From Eudoraea sp. (GTDB taxonomy: Bacteria > Bacteroidota > Bacteroidia > Flavobacteriales > Flavobacteriaceae): DNA of 14,579 nucleotides. The notes under the pieces were generated by a model, which was given only the letters and a program-made list of their open reading frames with translations, searched no databases and was not told the origin of the DNA. The DNA is taken from contig JABDRK010000111.1 of NCBI GenBank assembly GCA_013041785.1, positions 1 through 14,579 on the forward strand, read 5' to 3'. Of this stretch, positions 8,248 through 14,579 are shown one piece after another; within the stretch, counting starts at the first letter, position 1, and each line of letters begins with the position of its first letter. A program made the translations under genes and the position numbers.

Positions 8248-9603
8248 ATGAAGAAGCTATTGTTATCATCATTAGCGTTTGTTTTTTTACTCACAAGTTG
8301 TGGGTCCAAAACAAAAGGAGAACTCGTTGGGGTTCAGGGTAAAAAATGGCACCCTGAAAAACCCTACGGGATGGAACTCATTCCCAGGGGTTCTTTTATA
8401 ATGGGTAAGGCCGAGGAAGATGTGGCCCAGGTCCAGAACGCTCCTACCAAAACAGTTACCGTACGTTCTTTCTATATGGATGATACCGAGATCACCAATA
8501 GTGAATACAGACAATTTGTAGAATGGGTTCGCGATTCCATTGCAAGGTTCAAACTGGCTAAGCTCGCTGACGAGTTAGGCCTGGGACCGGATGACGGTGG
8601 GATTGGAGATTTTGCTTTTAAAAGTGCCGATACCACAAGGATGTCTGTATACGACAAGTATATGATGGATAATTATGCCGGAATGGGGGAATCAGGATAT
8701 GAGGGTTATGCCCTTAATACTGAAGAAGACCTTATCTGGGATACCTCCGATTATCCGGATGAATACTACGCTGAGGTCATGGACTCTCTTTACCTGCCTA
8801 TAGAAGAATCCTACAATGGACAGCGGATTCTGGATATCACCCAGCTGAAATACAACTATACCTGGATGGATATCGAGGCAGCTGCACGTTCAAGAGACGG
8901 CAGGAGAAAACAATTTATCAAAACGGATGAACTTGAGATTTATCCGGATACCACAGTTTGGATCCGTGATTTTGAATATTCCTATAATGAACCCATGCAC
9001 AATGATTATTTCTGGCATGACGCCTACAGTGACTATCCTGTTGTGGGGGTTTCCTGGACACAGGCCCGTGCATTCTGTCACTGGAGGACCAAGTTCAAGA
9101 ATGATGACCAGAAAGATCGTGGAAAACAATTCGTAAACCGATTCAGGCTTCCCACAGAAGCAGAATGGGAATATGCAGCCCGAGGAGGCATTGAGGGAGG
9201 TTCTTATCCCTGGGGTGGTCCTTATGTAATTAGTGACACCGGATGCTTTATGGCCAACTTTAAGCCTCAGCGCGGGGATTACGCGGCCGATGCGGCTTTG
9301 TATACTGTTGAGGCCAAATCCTATGAGCCTAATGATTATAACCTGTACAATATGGCAGGTAACGTGGCTGAGTGGACCAATTCCAGCTATTTCCCAGGTT
9401 CTTATGAGTATGCCTCTACCATGAACCCGAATGCGGATTCAAATAACAATGCCCGAAAGGTAATCCGGGGAGGATCATGGAAAGACGTCGCTTATTTCTT
9501 GCAGGTATCTACAAGAGATTACGAGTACCAGGATTCGGCCAGGAGTTATATCGGTTTCCGAACCGTTCAGGACTACATGGGTGAAGAAGACTCAACACAA
9601 TAA
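8248..9603 (+). CDS. gldK: Gliding motility / T9SS lipoprotein GldK
   Basis: GldK (PorK in Porphyromonas) is an outer-membrane lipoprotein facing the periplasm that forms a large ring with GldN, part of the type IX secretion and gliding machine. The N-terminus is a lipoprotein signal: MKKLLLSSLAFVFLLTSC, with Cys18 as the lipidation site. No acidic surface-export signal follows it (CGSKTKG), which fits a periplasm-facing anchor. The rest has the formylglycine-generating-enzyme (FGE/SUMF1) fold: GMELIPRGSFIMG near residue 42, FYMDDTEITNSEY near 73, RLPTEAEWEYAARGG near 300, NMAGNVAEWT near 370 and RGGSW at 407-411, then IGFRTV. An acidic, Tyr-rich insertion occupies about residues 95-230. The FGE catalytic cysteines are absent, as known for GldK, so it is structural. 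First gene of gldKLMN; upstream, a TAATTTG at 8169-8175 is only a weak -7-like box. Confidence 0.96.
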   Translation: MKKLLLSSLAFVFLLTSCGSKTKGELVGVQGKKWHPEKPYGMELIPRGSFIMGKAEEDVAQVQNAPTKTVTVRSFYMDDTEITNSEYRQFVEWVRDSIARFKLAKLADELGLGPDDGGIGDFAFKSADTTRMSVYDKYMMDNYAGMGESGYEGYALNTEEDLIWDTSDYPDEYYAEVMDSLYLPIEESYNGQRILDITQLKYNYTWMDIEAAARSRDGRRKQFIKTDELEIYPDTTVWIRDFEYSYNEPMHNDYFWHDAYSDYPVVGVSWTQARAFCHWRTKFKNDDQKDRGKQFVNRFRLPTEAEWEYAARGGIEGGSYPWGGPYVISDTGCFMANFKPQRGDYAADAALYTVEAKSYEPNDYNLYNMAGNVAEWTNSSYFPGSYEYASTMNPNADSNNNARKVIRGGSWKDVAYFLQVSTRDYEYQDSARSYIGFRTVQDYMGEEDSTQ

Positions 9604-9610
9604 TGAATAC

Positions 9611-9634
9611 GAAAACCAAATAGAAAACCAAATA
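9611..9634 (+). repeat. 12-base tandem repeat in the gldK-gldL gap
   Basis: GAAAACCAAATA occurs twice back to back (9611-9622 and 9623-9634), without mismatch. It sits in the 67-base gap between gldK and gldL, ahead of an extremely A/T-rich leader directly before the gldL ATG. It may be a binding or RNA-processing site within the operon, or a chance slippage product; the sequence alone does not decide. Confidence 0.8.
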
Positions 9635-9670
9635 CTTATTTAACATTAAACTTAAATTAAATTTTTAATT

Positions 9671-10318
9671 ATGGCACAGTCAAAATCAACAAAGAAACTA
9701 TTTAACATGGCGTACGGCCTTGGAGCTTCCGTGGTTATCATCGGGGCCCTCTTCAAAATCCTGCACTGGGAAATTGGATTCCTTACAGGAGGTTTGTTAC
9801 TGGCAGTAGGTCTTATTACAGAAGCCCTTATTTTTGCCATCAGTGCTTTCGAGCCTGTGGAAGACGAGTACGACTGGTCTTTGGTTTACCCCGAATTAAA
9901 CGGAGGTGCCGGCAGTCGTAAAAACGAAGTAAAAGAAGCAAAAGAAGCAGAAGGCCTGTTGTCCAAAAAATTGGATAACCTCCTGAAAGAGGCAGGCGTT
10001 GATGCTGAACTTATGACTAGTCTTGGAGAAAGCATTCGCAATTTCGAAGATGCAGCTAAAGGGATTGCTCCTACTGCAGATGCAATGGAATCTACTCAGA
10101 AATATTCTGAAGAGTTATCTACGGCCGCTGCCCAGATGGAGTCTCTGAACAGCCTGTACAAGGTTCAGTTAGATAGCGCAAGCCGTCAGGCCACTATCAA
10201 TGAAGAGGTGGTACAAAACGCTACTACGCTTAAAGATCAAATGGAATCACTTGCCTCTAACCTCAGTTCACTTAATGGTGTTTACGGAGGTATGCTTACT
10301 GCAATGAACAGAAACTAA
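9671..10318 (+). CDS. gldL: Gliding motility / T9SS motor protein GldL
   Basis: GldL (PorL) is the inner-membrane proton-channel part of the GldLM motor; five copies surround two GldM helices and use the proton-motive force to drive rotation. Two hydrophobic helices are visible at residues ~13-30 (AYGLGASVVIIGALFKI) and ~36-58 (GFLTGGLLLAVGLITEALIF). Charged residues of the known proton path are present: Lys29 and His32 at the end of helix 1 and Glu51 in the middle of helix 2; these appear to correspond to Lys27, His30 and Glu49 of F. johnsoniae GldL, with a constant offset of two. From ~60 on the protein is a charged cytoplasmic helical domain (KEAKEAEGLLSKKLDNLL and following). 215 residues is the family length. 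The leader is almost pure A/T with no Shine-Dalgarno, as usual in this phylum. Lies 67 bases after gldK and 56 before gldM. Confidence 0.96.
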   Translation: MAQSKSTKKLFNMAYGLGASVVIIGALFKILHWEIGFLTGGLLLAVGLITEALIFAISAFEPVEDEYDWSLVYPELNGGAGSRKNEVKEAKEAEGLLSKKLDNLLKEAGVDAELMTSLGESIRNFEDAAKGIAPTADAMESTQKYSEELSTAAAQMESLNSLYKVQLDSASRQATINEEVVQNATTLKDQMESLASNLSSLNGVYGGMLTAMNRN

Positions 10319-10325
10319 TTAGTTT
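10312..10325. repeat. 14-base perfect palindrome over the gldL stop codon
   Basis: AAACTAATTAGTTT is fully self-complementary and contains the gldL stop (TAA at 10316-10318). Its first 11 bases, AAACTAATTAG, recur as a direct repeat at 10359-10369, just before the gldM start, so the pair flanks the gldL-gldM gap. The palindrome is followed by further T residues but is too A/T-rich and loop-less to make a stable RNA terminator hairpin. Possible protein-binding or RNA-processing site; chance cannot be excluded in A/T-rich DNA. Confidence 0.6.
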
Positions 10326-10374
10326 TTTCCGTTATACCCGAATCAATTTAATAATCAAAAACTAATTAGAAAAC

Positions 10375-11943
10375 ATGGCAGGAGGAAAATTGTCACCACG
10401 TCAGAAGATGATCAATCTTATGTATTTGATTTTCATCGCAATGCTGGCGTTAAATATGAGTAAGGAAGTTCTGGCCGCGTTCGGTATTATGAACGAAAAG
10501 CTCGAAGCTTCCAATATGAAGACCTCAGAGAATAATGTTGCCTTCTTGAGCGGTTTGGAAACCAAAGCTTCTGAGAATGCGGAAAAATTTGGTCCGCTTC
10601 TGGAAGACGCCAAGAAGATCAAGCAAATCTCCCAGGAATATTATGAATACCTGGAAAACCTGAAGTCAGAGATGACCAAAGATATTGATGATCCCAAGGA
10701 CTATCAGGTAATGGATAAAGCCGATTATCTGGATCAGAAACTTTTCAAGGGCGATAACCTCGCTCCGGGAGGAAAGGAATTCATGAAAAGGATCAATGAT
10801 TACCGTGCTCAGGTAAATGGGATTTTACCAAAAGAATTCACAGAAGTACGTGAAGCGGTTGATGCCCGATTCAAAACGGGTGATGCCAAAGGTAAGGTTG
10901 AACGTCGGGATGGCGTAAAGGTAGACTGGTTGAACTACACGTTCGAAGGTTTCCCATTAATTGCTTCCCTGACCCGTATTACCCAGATCCAGGCGGATGT
11001 GAAAGCTACTGAACAGGATGCGCTCAAAGCCATGCTGGAAGGACAGCTTACCAGTGAGATCTCTATGACCAACTATACTACGTTGCTGGAGCAGGAAAAA
11101 TCTGCTTTCTATGCGGGAGAAAAGTTTGATGGTGCCATAGTGCTTGGACGTAAAGATGCCACTACACGCCCCAATGAGGTAAACATTACCCTTGACGGAC
11201 GAAAACTGAATGAAGGGAAGGATTATGTGATCAAGGATGGTAAGGTGCAGCTGACTGTGAGCGCCGGAAATCCTGGAGATCACAAGATTCAAGGTAACCT
11301 GGTATTCATTCAGGACGGAGAGCGTACAGAAGTACCTGTGTCCTCTACATTTGCGACGATTACTAAGCCTAATGCGGCTTTGATCGCTGCGGATAAAATG
11401 AATGTGGTATACCGTGGGGTTGCAAATCCGATGTCTATATCCATTCCCGGAATACCTAACAATAAGGTGAGTGCATCTGCTCCCGGCCTTTCTAAAAGGA
11501 GCGGTAGCCAGTATATCATGAATCCTGGAAACGGCAGGACGGTAACTATAGTTGCCCGAGGTACACTGCCTGACGGACAGGGAGTAAGTTCCAAGTCCGA
11601 ATTCCGGATCAAGGATATCCCAAGGCCTGCTGGTTCTGTCCGGGGAGAAACCGGATCAGCCAAAATGCCAAGGAGAAACCTTGAAATCGCTACCGTTGGC
11701 GCGCTGTTGGAAGACTTTGACTTTGATCTGAATCTGGCTATTAGCGGATTTAAATTTAAAGTGCCTGGTCAGCCTACCGTAAGTGTTAAGGGTAACAAAC
11801 TGGATGCACGTGCCAAGTCTGCCTTAAAAAGGGCAAGAAGAGGCGAAGCCTTGCAGATATTTGATATCGAAGCATATATCACTAACAATAAAAGTTATAA
11901 GCTCAAAAAGGTATCTCCGGTACTTATAGAGCTAACCAACTAA
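10375..11943 (+). CDS. gldM: Gliding motility / T9SS motor shaft protein GldM
   Basis: GldM (PorM) is the rotor or shaft of the GldLM motor: a single N-terminal membrane helix inside the GldL ring and a long dimeric periplasmic part that reaches the GldK/GldN ring. Seen here: MAGGKLSPRQKMINLMY, then a hydrophobic helix at ~14-36 (LIFIAMLALNM and following) with charged residues Arg9 and Glu31 at its ends, then a helical region rich in Glu/Lys (~40-220) and beta-rich domains to the C-terminus (FATITKPNAALIAADKMNVVYRG, then GVANPMSISIPG near 343-360, and a C-terminal domain ending in VSPVLIELTN). 522 residues matches the ~515-residue family size. The ATG at 10375 is preceded by an A/T-rich leader (TTAGAAAAC). 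gldN follows 20 bases after the stop. Confidence 0.96.
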   Translation: MAGGKLSPRQKMINLMYLIFIAMLALNMSKEVLAAFGIMNEKLEASNMKTSENNVAFLSGLETKASENAEKFGPLLEDAKKIKQISQEYYEYLENLKSEMTKDIDDPKDYQVMDKADYLDQKLFKGDNLAPGGKEFMKRINDYRAQVNGILPKEFTEVREAVDARFKTGDAKGKVERRDGVKVDWLNYTFEGFPLIASLTRITQIQADVKATEQDALKAMLEGQLTSEISMTNYTTLLEQEKSAFYAGEKFDGAIVLGRKDATTRPNEVNITLDGRKLNEGKDYVIKDGKVQLTVSAGNPGDHKIQGNLVFIQDGERTEVPVSSTFATITKPNAALIAADKMNVVYRGVANPMSISIPGIPNNKVSASAPGLSKRSGSQYIMNPGNGRTVTIVARGTLPDGQGVSSKSEFRIKDIPRPAGSVRGETGSAKMPRRNLEIATVGALLEDFDFDLNLAISGFKFKVPGQPTVSVKGNKLDARAKSALKRARRGEALQIFDIEAYITNNKSYKLKKVSPVLIELTN

Positions 11944-11963
11944 AATTGAAAATTTACAGATCT

Positions 11964-12866
11964 ATGAATTGGAAGAATGTAATTATCGTCGCAGCGGTTT
12001 CCTGCTTGCCGATTTCCTTGGCGGCTCAGGCCAATATCCTGAATGCCAAAAAGCCGGAGGAAATAGGTAAGAAGACCGCAGCTCAAGTAGCGGCAGACAA
12101 CGACCAACCTTTACCCTATGGGTATGTGGACGACAGGGATATCCTTTGGTCCAAAACCATTTGGGAAGTCGTTGATCTCGATGAGCGGGTGAACTTTCCC
12201 CTCTATTATCCTCTTGACACCATTAATATTGGTTCAGACAGGAGGTCCCTTTACGATGTTTTGATGAAAAACATCAAGAATGGAAATCTGGAGGATGTCT
12301 ATGTGGATTCATATTTCACAGAGAAACGAAAGTTCAGTGACCTGGAAGCTACCCTGACTAAAATCGATACCACTGACCTGGGATATGAACAGATCAATGC
12401 CGGGGAACAACTCTCCGAAGAATTCGTAAACCGAAGGGATATTACGGCTGCTGAGATCGAAGAGTATCGTATAAAAGGAATCTGGTATTTCGATAAACGC
12501 CAGGGGGAACTAAAGTACCGAATTCTTGGTATTGCTCCTGTGGCTCCCGATGTCAACTTCATCGATGATGAGTCTGTTGACCCGGAGAGCAACAAAGTAG
12601 AATTGTTCTGGGTATGGTACCCAAGTGCACGACAGATCCTCCATAAGGCCAAGGTCTTTAACCAGAGGAATTCTGCCCAGCCCCTGTCCTTTGATATGCT
12701 TCTTAATTCGAGGCGTTTCAATGGGATGATCTATCAGGAAGACAATGTACAAGGAGATCGCGAAATCACCGAATACATAGCAGACAACGCCCTGTTCCAA
12801 TTGCTTGAATCTAATCGCATCAAAGAGCAGATTCGGGACCGCGAACAGGATATGTGGGCCTATTAG
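11964..12866 (+). CDS. gldN: Gliding motility / T9SS periplasmic protein GldN
   Basis: GldN (PorN) is a periplasmic protein that binds GldK to build the ring complex of the type IX secretion and gliding apparatus. I choose the ATG at 11964 because it gives a compact Sec signal peptide (MNWKNVIIVAAVSCLPISLAAQA, cleavage about residue 21-23); an in-frame TTG at 11946, 2 bases after the gldM stop, would add six residues (MKIYRS) and is less likely. The mature part shows the GldN hallmarks: NILNAKKPEEIGKKTAAQ, PLPYGYVDDRDILW, VVDLDERVNFPLYYP, RRSLYDVLMKNI, VELFWVWYPSARQILHK and a charged C-terminus ending MWAY. 300 residues is typical. Last gene of the operon; a strong intrinsic terminator follows 32 bases after the stop. 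Confidence 0.96.
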   Translation: MNWKNVIIVAAVSCLPISLAAQANILNAKKPEEIGKKTAAQVAADNDQPLPYGYVDDRDILWSKTIWEVVDLDERVNFPLYYPLDTINIGSDRRSLYDVLMKNIKNGNLEDVYVDSYFTEKRKFSDLEATLTKIDTTDLGYEQINAGEQLSEEFVNRRDITAAEIEEYRIKGIWYFDKRQGELKYRILGIAPVAPDVNFIDDESVDPESNKVELFWVWYPSARQILHKAKVFNQRNSAQPLSFDMLLNSRRFNGMIYQEDNVQGDREITEYIADNALFQLLESNRIKEQIRDREQDMWAY

Positions 12867-12898
12867 CCTTACAACAATTCCAATTCAATTCAGATAAG

Positions 12899-12928
12899 AA
12901 AGCGCCGCTGACAAGCGGCGCTTTTTTT
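12899..12928 (+). terminator. Intrinsic terminator of the gldKLMN operon
   Basis: A perfect 9-base-pair GC-rich stem, AGCGCCGCT (12901-12909) with AGCGGCGCT (12914-12922), closed by the tetraloop GACA, extended by two A-T pairs and followed by a run of seven T (12922-12928). It begins 32 bases after the gldN stop and is the only strong Rho-independent terminator that I can see in the window. Confidence 0.93.
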
Positions 12929-12966
12929 GTGTTTTAAGCCGGCTTCAATATGGCTGTGCGAATTCC

Positions 12967-12974
12967 TACCTTTG
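12967..12974 (+). promoter_or_regulatory. -7 promoter element of the FAD oxidoreductase gene (TAnnTTTG)
   Basis: TACCTTTG is a perfect match to the Bacteroidota -7 consensus and ends only 4 bases before the ATG at 12979. With usual spacing, transcription would start at about 12978, i.e. at the start codon itself, which predicts a leaderless message. A clear TTG -33 box is not visible (TTC at 12944-12946 is the nearest at suitable spacing). It lies downstream of the gldKLMN terminator, so the gene is a separate transcription unit. Confidence 0.55.
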
Positions 12975-12978
12975 CGCC

Positions 12979-14034
12979 ATGGTAGACTATCTCGTGGTGG
13001 GACTGGGGCTTGCGGGAACAGCCTTTTGTGAATTGCTGGAGCAGCACAACAAATCGTTTATCTGTATAAGCGATCAGTCACAACAAGCTTCCGTGGTAGC
13101 CGGAGGTCTCTATAACCCCGTCATTTTAAAACGCTTTACTCCGGCCTGGCGGGCACAGGAGCAACTGGAAATAGCCCTGCCATTCTATACACAGCTGGAA
13201 GAAAAATTGCAGACCAAACTGGATTATAAACTTCCGGTATTACGTCGTTTTGCTTCAGTAGAAGAACAAAATAATTGGTTTCAGGCGGCAGACCGGCCCC
13301 AACTACAGCCCTTTCTCTCCCTGCAAATTCGGGAAAACCATAACCCTTTGCTAGATGCCCCGTTTGGATTTGGGGAGGTGCTGCATACGGGTAGGGTAGC
13401 GACCAAAACCCTTTTAAAAAAGTATTCGGAATACCTCAGGGAAAAAGGGTGCTTGCAGGAGGAAACCTTTGATTTTAAGGCTATGGAGGTGTCTCCGGAC
13501 AAGGTGCGATATCAGCGCATCACAGCAAGAAAGGTTGTTTTTGCCTCAGGATTTGGCTTAAAGGAAAATCCCTATTTCCAGTATCTGCCCCTGAATGGAA
13601 CCAAAGGAGAACTGCTTACTATTAAGGCGCCCGAACTCAAAGAAAAACAGGTTATTAAATCCTCTGTATTTATTATCCCCCTGGGGGATGATCTGTACAG
13701 GGTTGGGGCTACCTATAAATGGAAGGACAAGACCAACATCCCAACAGAAGCCTCCCGGAATGAACTGCTAAAAAAGCTGGAGGTATTCCTGAAAGCGGAT
13801 TATGAGGTTGTGAAGCATGTTGCCGGTATCCGGCCTACAGTAACAGACAGAAGACCGTTGGTGGGGCGTCACCCCGCACATACCCATATTTTTGTACTCA
13901 ACGGATTGGGGTCTCGTGGCGTCCTTATTGCTCCCTATGCCGCACAACAGCTCCTGCAGTATATTGAAAAAGACATGCCTTTGCAGGAAGAAATGGATAT
14001 TAAACGATTCGCTAAGATGTACAGGCCCCACTAG
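12979..14034 (+). CDS. FAD-dependent oxidoreductase, DAO family
   Basis: A 351-residue cytoplasmic flavoprotein of the D-amino-acid/glycine oxidase (DAO) superfamily. The FAD-binding Rossmann motif VVGLGLAG (Gly8, Gly10, Gly13) opens the protein, followed by the AGGLYNPV segment (41-48) close to the flavin site; GTKGELL lies near 208, and the C-terminal FAD-contact block GIRPTVTDRRPLVGRHP (283-299) and NGLGSRGVLIAPYAA (308-322) complete the fold. The C-terminal block resembles that of the MnmC oxidase domain (tRNA wobble uridine modification) and of ThiO-like oxidases; no methyltransferase domain is fused and the substrate cannot be read from sequence. No signal peptide or membrane helix. It begins behind the gldKLMN terminator with its own promoter, and its TAG stop overlaps, in CTAG, the stop of the convergent DUF983 gene. 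Fold sure, reaction unsure. Confidence 0.85.
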   Translation: MVDYLVVGLGLAGTAFCELLEQHNKSFICISDQSQQASVVAGGLYNPVILKRFTPAWRAQEQLEIALPFYTQLEEKLQTKLDYKLPVLRRFASVEEQNNWFQAADRPQLQPFLSLQIRENHNPLLDAPFGFGEVLHTGRVATKTLLKKYSEYLREKGCLQEETFDFKAMEVSPDKVRYQRITARKVVFASGFGLKENPYFQYLPLNGTKGELLTIKAPELKEKQVIKSSVFIIPLGDDLYRVGATYKWKDKTNIPTEASRNELLKKLEVFLKADYEVVKHVAGIRPTVTDRRPLVGRHPAHTHIFVLNGLGSRGVLIAPYAAQQLLQYIEKDMPLQEEMDIKRFAKMYRPH

Positions 14035-14414
14035 GCTTTAATGGCTCGGGGATCGTACTTGATAAATAAGTTAATCCAGATATTTCGGGATAGCCGTATA
14101 ATGACAGGCATAAAGACCACCAGGGTAACGATAATGGATATAAAGGTAGTCAGCAGGGAGGTCCCGATAAATAAAAAGGAGATTACAAAAGCGGCAACGG
14201 CAAAGGCAATACCCACCGCATAGCTTACATACATGGCCCCATAGAAGAAAGAAGGCTCAATCTTGTATTTTGTATTGCAATGGGAACAGCGTTCGTGCAT
14301 TTTGAACAAGTTTCCCAGGTGGTAAGGATTGCCGTCTGTATACATGCTTTCCTCATGGCACTTGGGACAGCTTCCTGTTAAAATGCTATAGAGTTTGCTG
14401 CCTTTTTTTAACAT
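14031..14414 (-). CDS. DUF983 zinc-ribbon membrane protein
   Basis: A 127-residue small membrane protein of the DUF983 family, whose function is unknown. The N-terminal part has two CxxC pairs (Cys16-Pro-Lys-Cys19 and Cys43-Ser-His-Cys46), predicted to form a zinc ribbon, in the family-typical frame MLKKGSKLYSILTGSCPKC. After a conserved PSFFYGAMYVSY stretch follow two hydrophobic helices (about 57-84 and 88-109), and the tail is basic (YDPRAIKA). I choose the ATG at 14414; a TTG two codons upstream (14420) is possible but unnecessary. The stop TAG overlaps that of the FAD oxidoreductase on the other strand. It is transcribed away from the ABC-F gene, the two starts being 64 bases apart. On its upstream side a 7/8 match to TAnnTTTG (TATTTTTA on the minus strand) is seen. 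Confidence 0.9.
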   Translation of the reverse strand: MLKKGSKLYSILTGSCPKCHEESMYTDGNPYHLGNLFKMHERCSHCNTKYKIEPSFFYGAMYVSYAVGIAFAVAAFVISFLFIGTSLLTTFISIIVTLVVFMPVIIRLSRNIWINLFIKYDPRAIKA

Positions 14415-14478
14415 TTGCAAAACTTTTGGTAAAAATAGGCTTTTGCCTTTTCAGTTCCTGTAACCTCGGTAACAAAAT

Positions 14479-14579
14479 ATGCTAAGCGTTTATAACCTTT
14501 CTATTTCCTTTGGAGGAGAGCAGCTGTTTGACGGCCTTTCCTTCCGCTTGAATGCGGGTGACCGCGTGGGGTTGGTAGG
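14479..14579 (+). CDS. ABC-F family ATPase (3' partial)
   Basis: Only the first 33 codons are in the window; the right edge cuts the gene inside the Walker A loop. The visible part MLSVYNLSISFGGEQLFDGL, then SFRLNAGDRVGLVG, is the typical start of an ABC-F protein (soluble, two ABC domains, no membrane part, acting on the ribosome in translation; Uup/YheS-like in general pattern). The exact subfamily cannot be told from this fragment. The ATG is preceded by GGTAACAAAAT, A-rich without a Shine-Dalgarno. It is divergent from the DUF983 gene. Confidence 0.85.
   Translation, partial: MLSVYNLSISFGGEQLFDGLSFRLNAGDRVGLV

Noticed and set aside
8248..9603. Annotation of gldK as a sulfatase-modifying (formylglycine-generating) enzyme
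   Set aside because: The fold matches, but catalytic cysteines are missing and the gene heads gldKLMN, so it is GldK.
10312..10330. Palindrome plus T run after gldL as a terminator
   Set aside because: The palindrome has no loop and is almost all A-T, so the hairpin would be weak, and the operon must continue into gldM and gldN.
11946..11963. TTG at 11946 as the start of gldN
   Set aside because: It would place six extra residues (MKIYRS) before a normal signal peptide; the ATG at 11964 gives a typical n-region and spacing. Not fully excluded.
1..14579. CRISPR arrays, tRNA or rRNA genes, insertion sequences, phage or toxin-antitoxin and defence genes
   Set aside because: None seen: no regularly spaced repeats, no cloverleaf in the gaps, no transposase or integrase motif, and gaps are too short for hidden large genes.

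Overview
The window comes from a chromosome of the phylum Bacteroidota, almost certainly family Flavobacteriaceae. It carries the complete gliding-motility / type IX secretion block gldK-gldL-gldM-gldN in canonical order. Two genes have perfect matches to the Bacteroidota -7 promoter element TAnnTTTG, and most genes lack strong Shine-Dalgarno sequences and have A/T-rich leaders. No tRNA, rRNA, CRISPR array, insertion sequence or phage gene was seen. Every gap between genes is shorter than 140 bases.

Left part (1-4351): a lipoprotein made of LVIVD beta-propeller repeats, cut at its 5' end by the window edge, runs tail-to-tail into a large exported Asp-box (BNR/sortilin-like) propeller protein on the minus strand. 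Only two bases separate their stop codons.

Centre (4486-8130): topA (DNA topoisomerase I, lacking zinc fingers) is followed 9 bases later by an arginase/formimidoylglutamase-fold protein in which three of the six expected manganese ligands are replaced. This is the most unusual gene of the window and is probably not a working ureohydrolase. 

Motility/secretion part (8248-12928): gldK (outer-membrane lipoprotein with an FGE fold), gldL and gldM (the inner-membrane proton-driven motor) and gldN (periplasmic partner of GldK) form one operon closed by a strong intrinsic terminator. GldL and GldM convert proton flow into rotation; GldM spans the periplasm to the GldK/GldN ring, powering both SprB-type adhesin movement and T9SS protein export.

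Right part (12979-14579): an FAD-dependent DAO-family oxidoreductase with a promoter so close to its ATG that its message is predicted to be leaderless; a DUF983 zinc-ribbon membrane protein convergent with it and sharing a CTAG in which both stop codons lie; and the first 33 codons of an ABC-F ATPase, cut by the right edge.

The gene set looks like conserved flavobacterial core genome rather than an acquired island. The best candidate for something undescribed is the degenerate ureohydrolase between topA and gldK.
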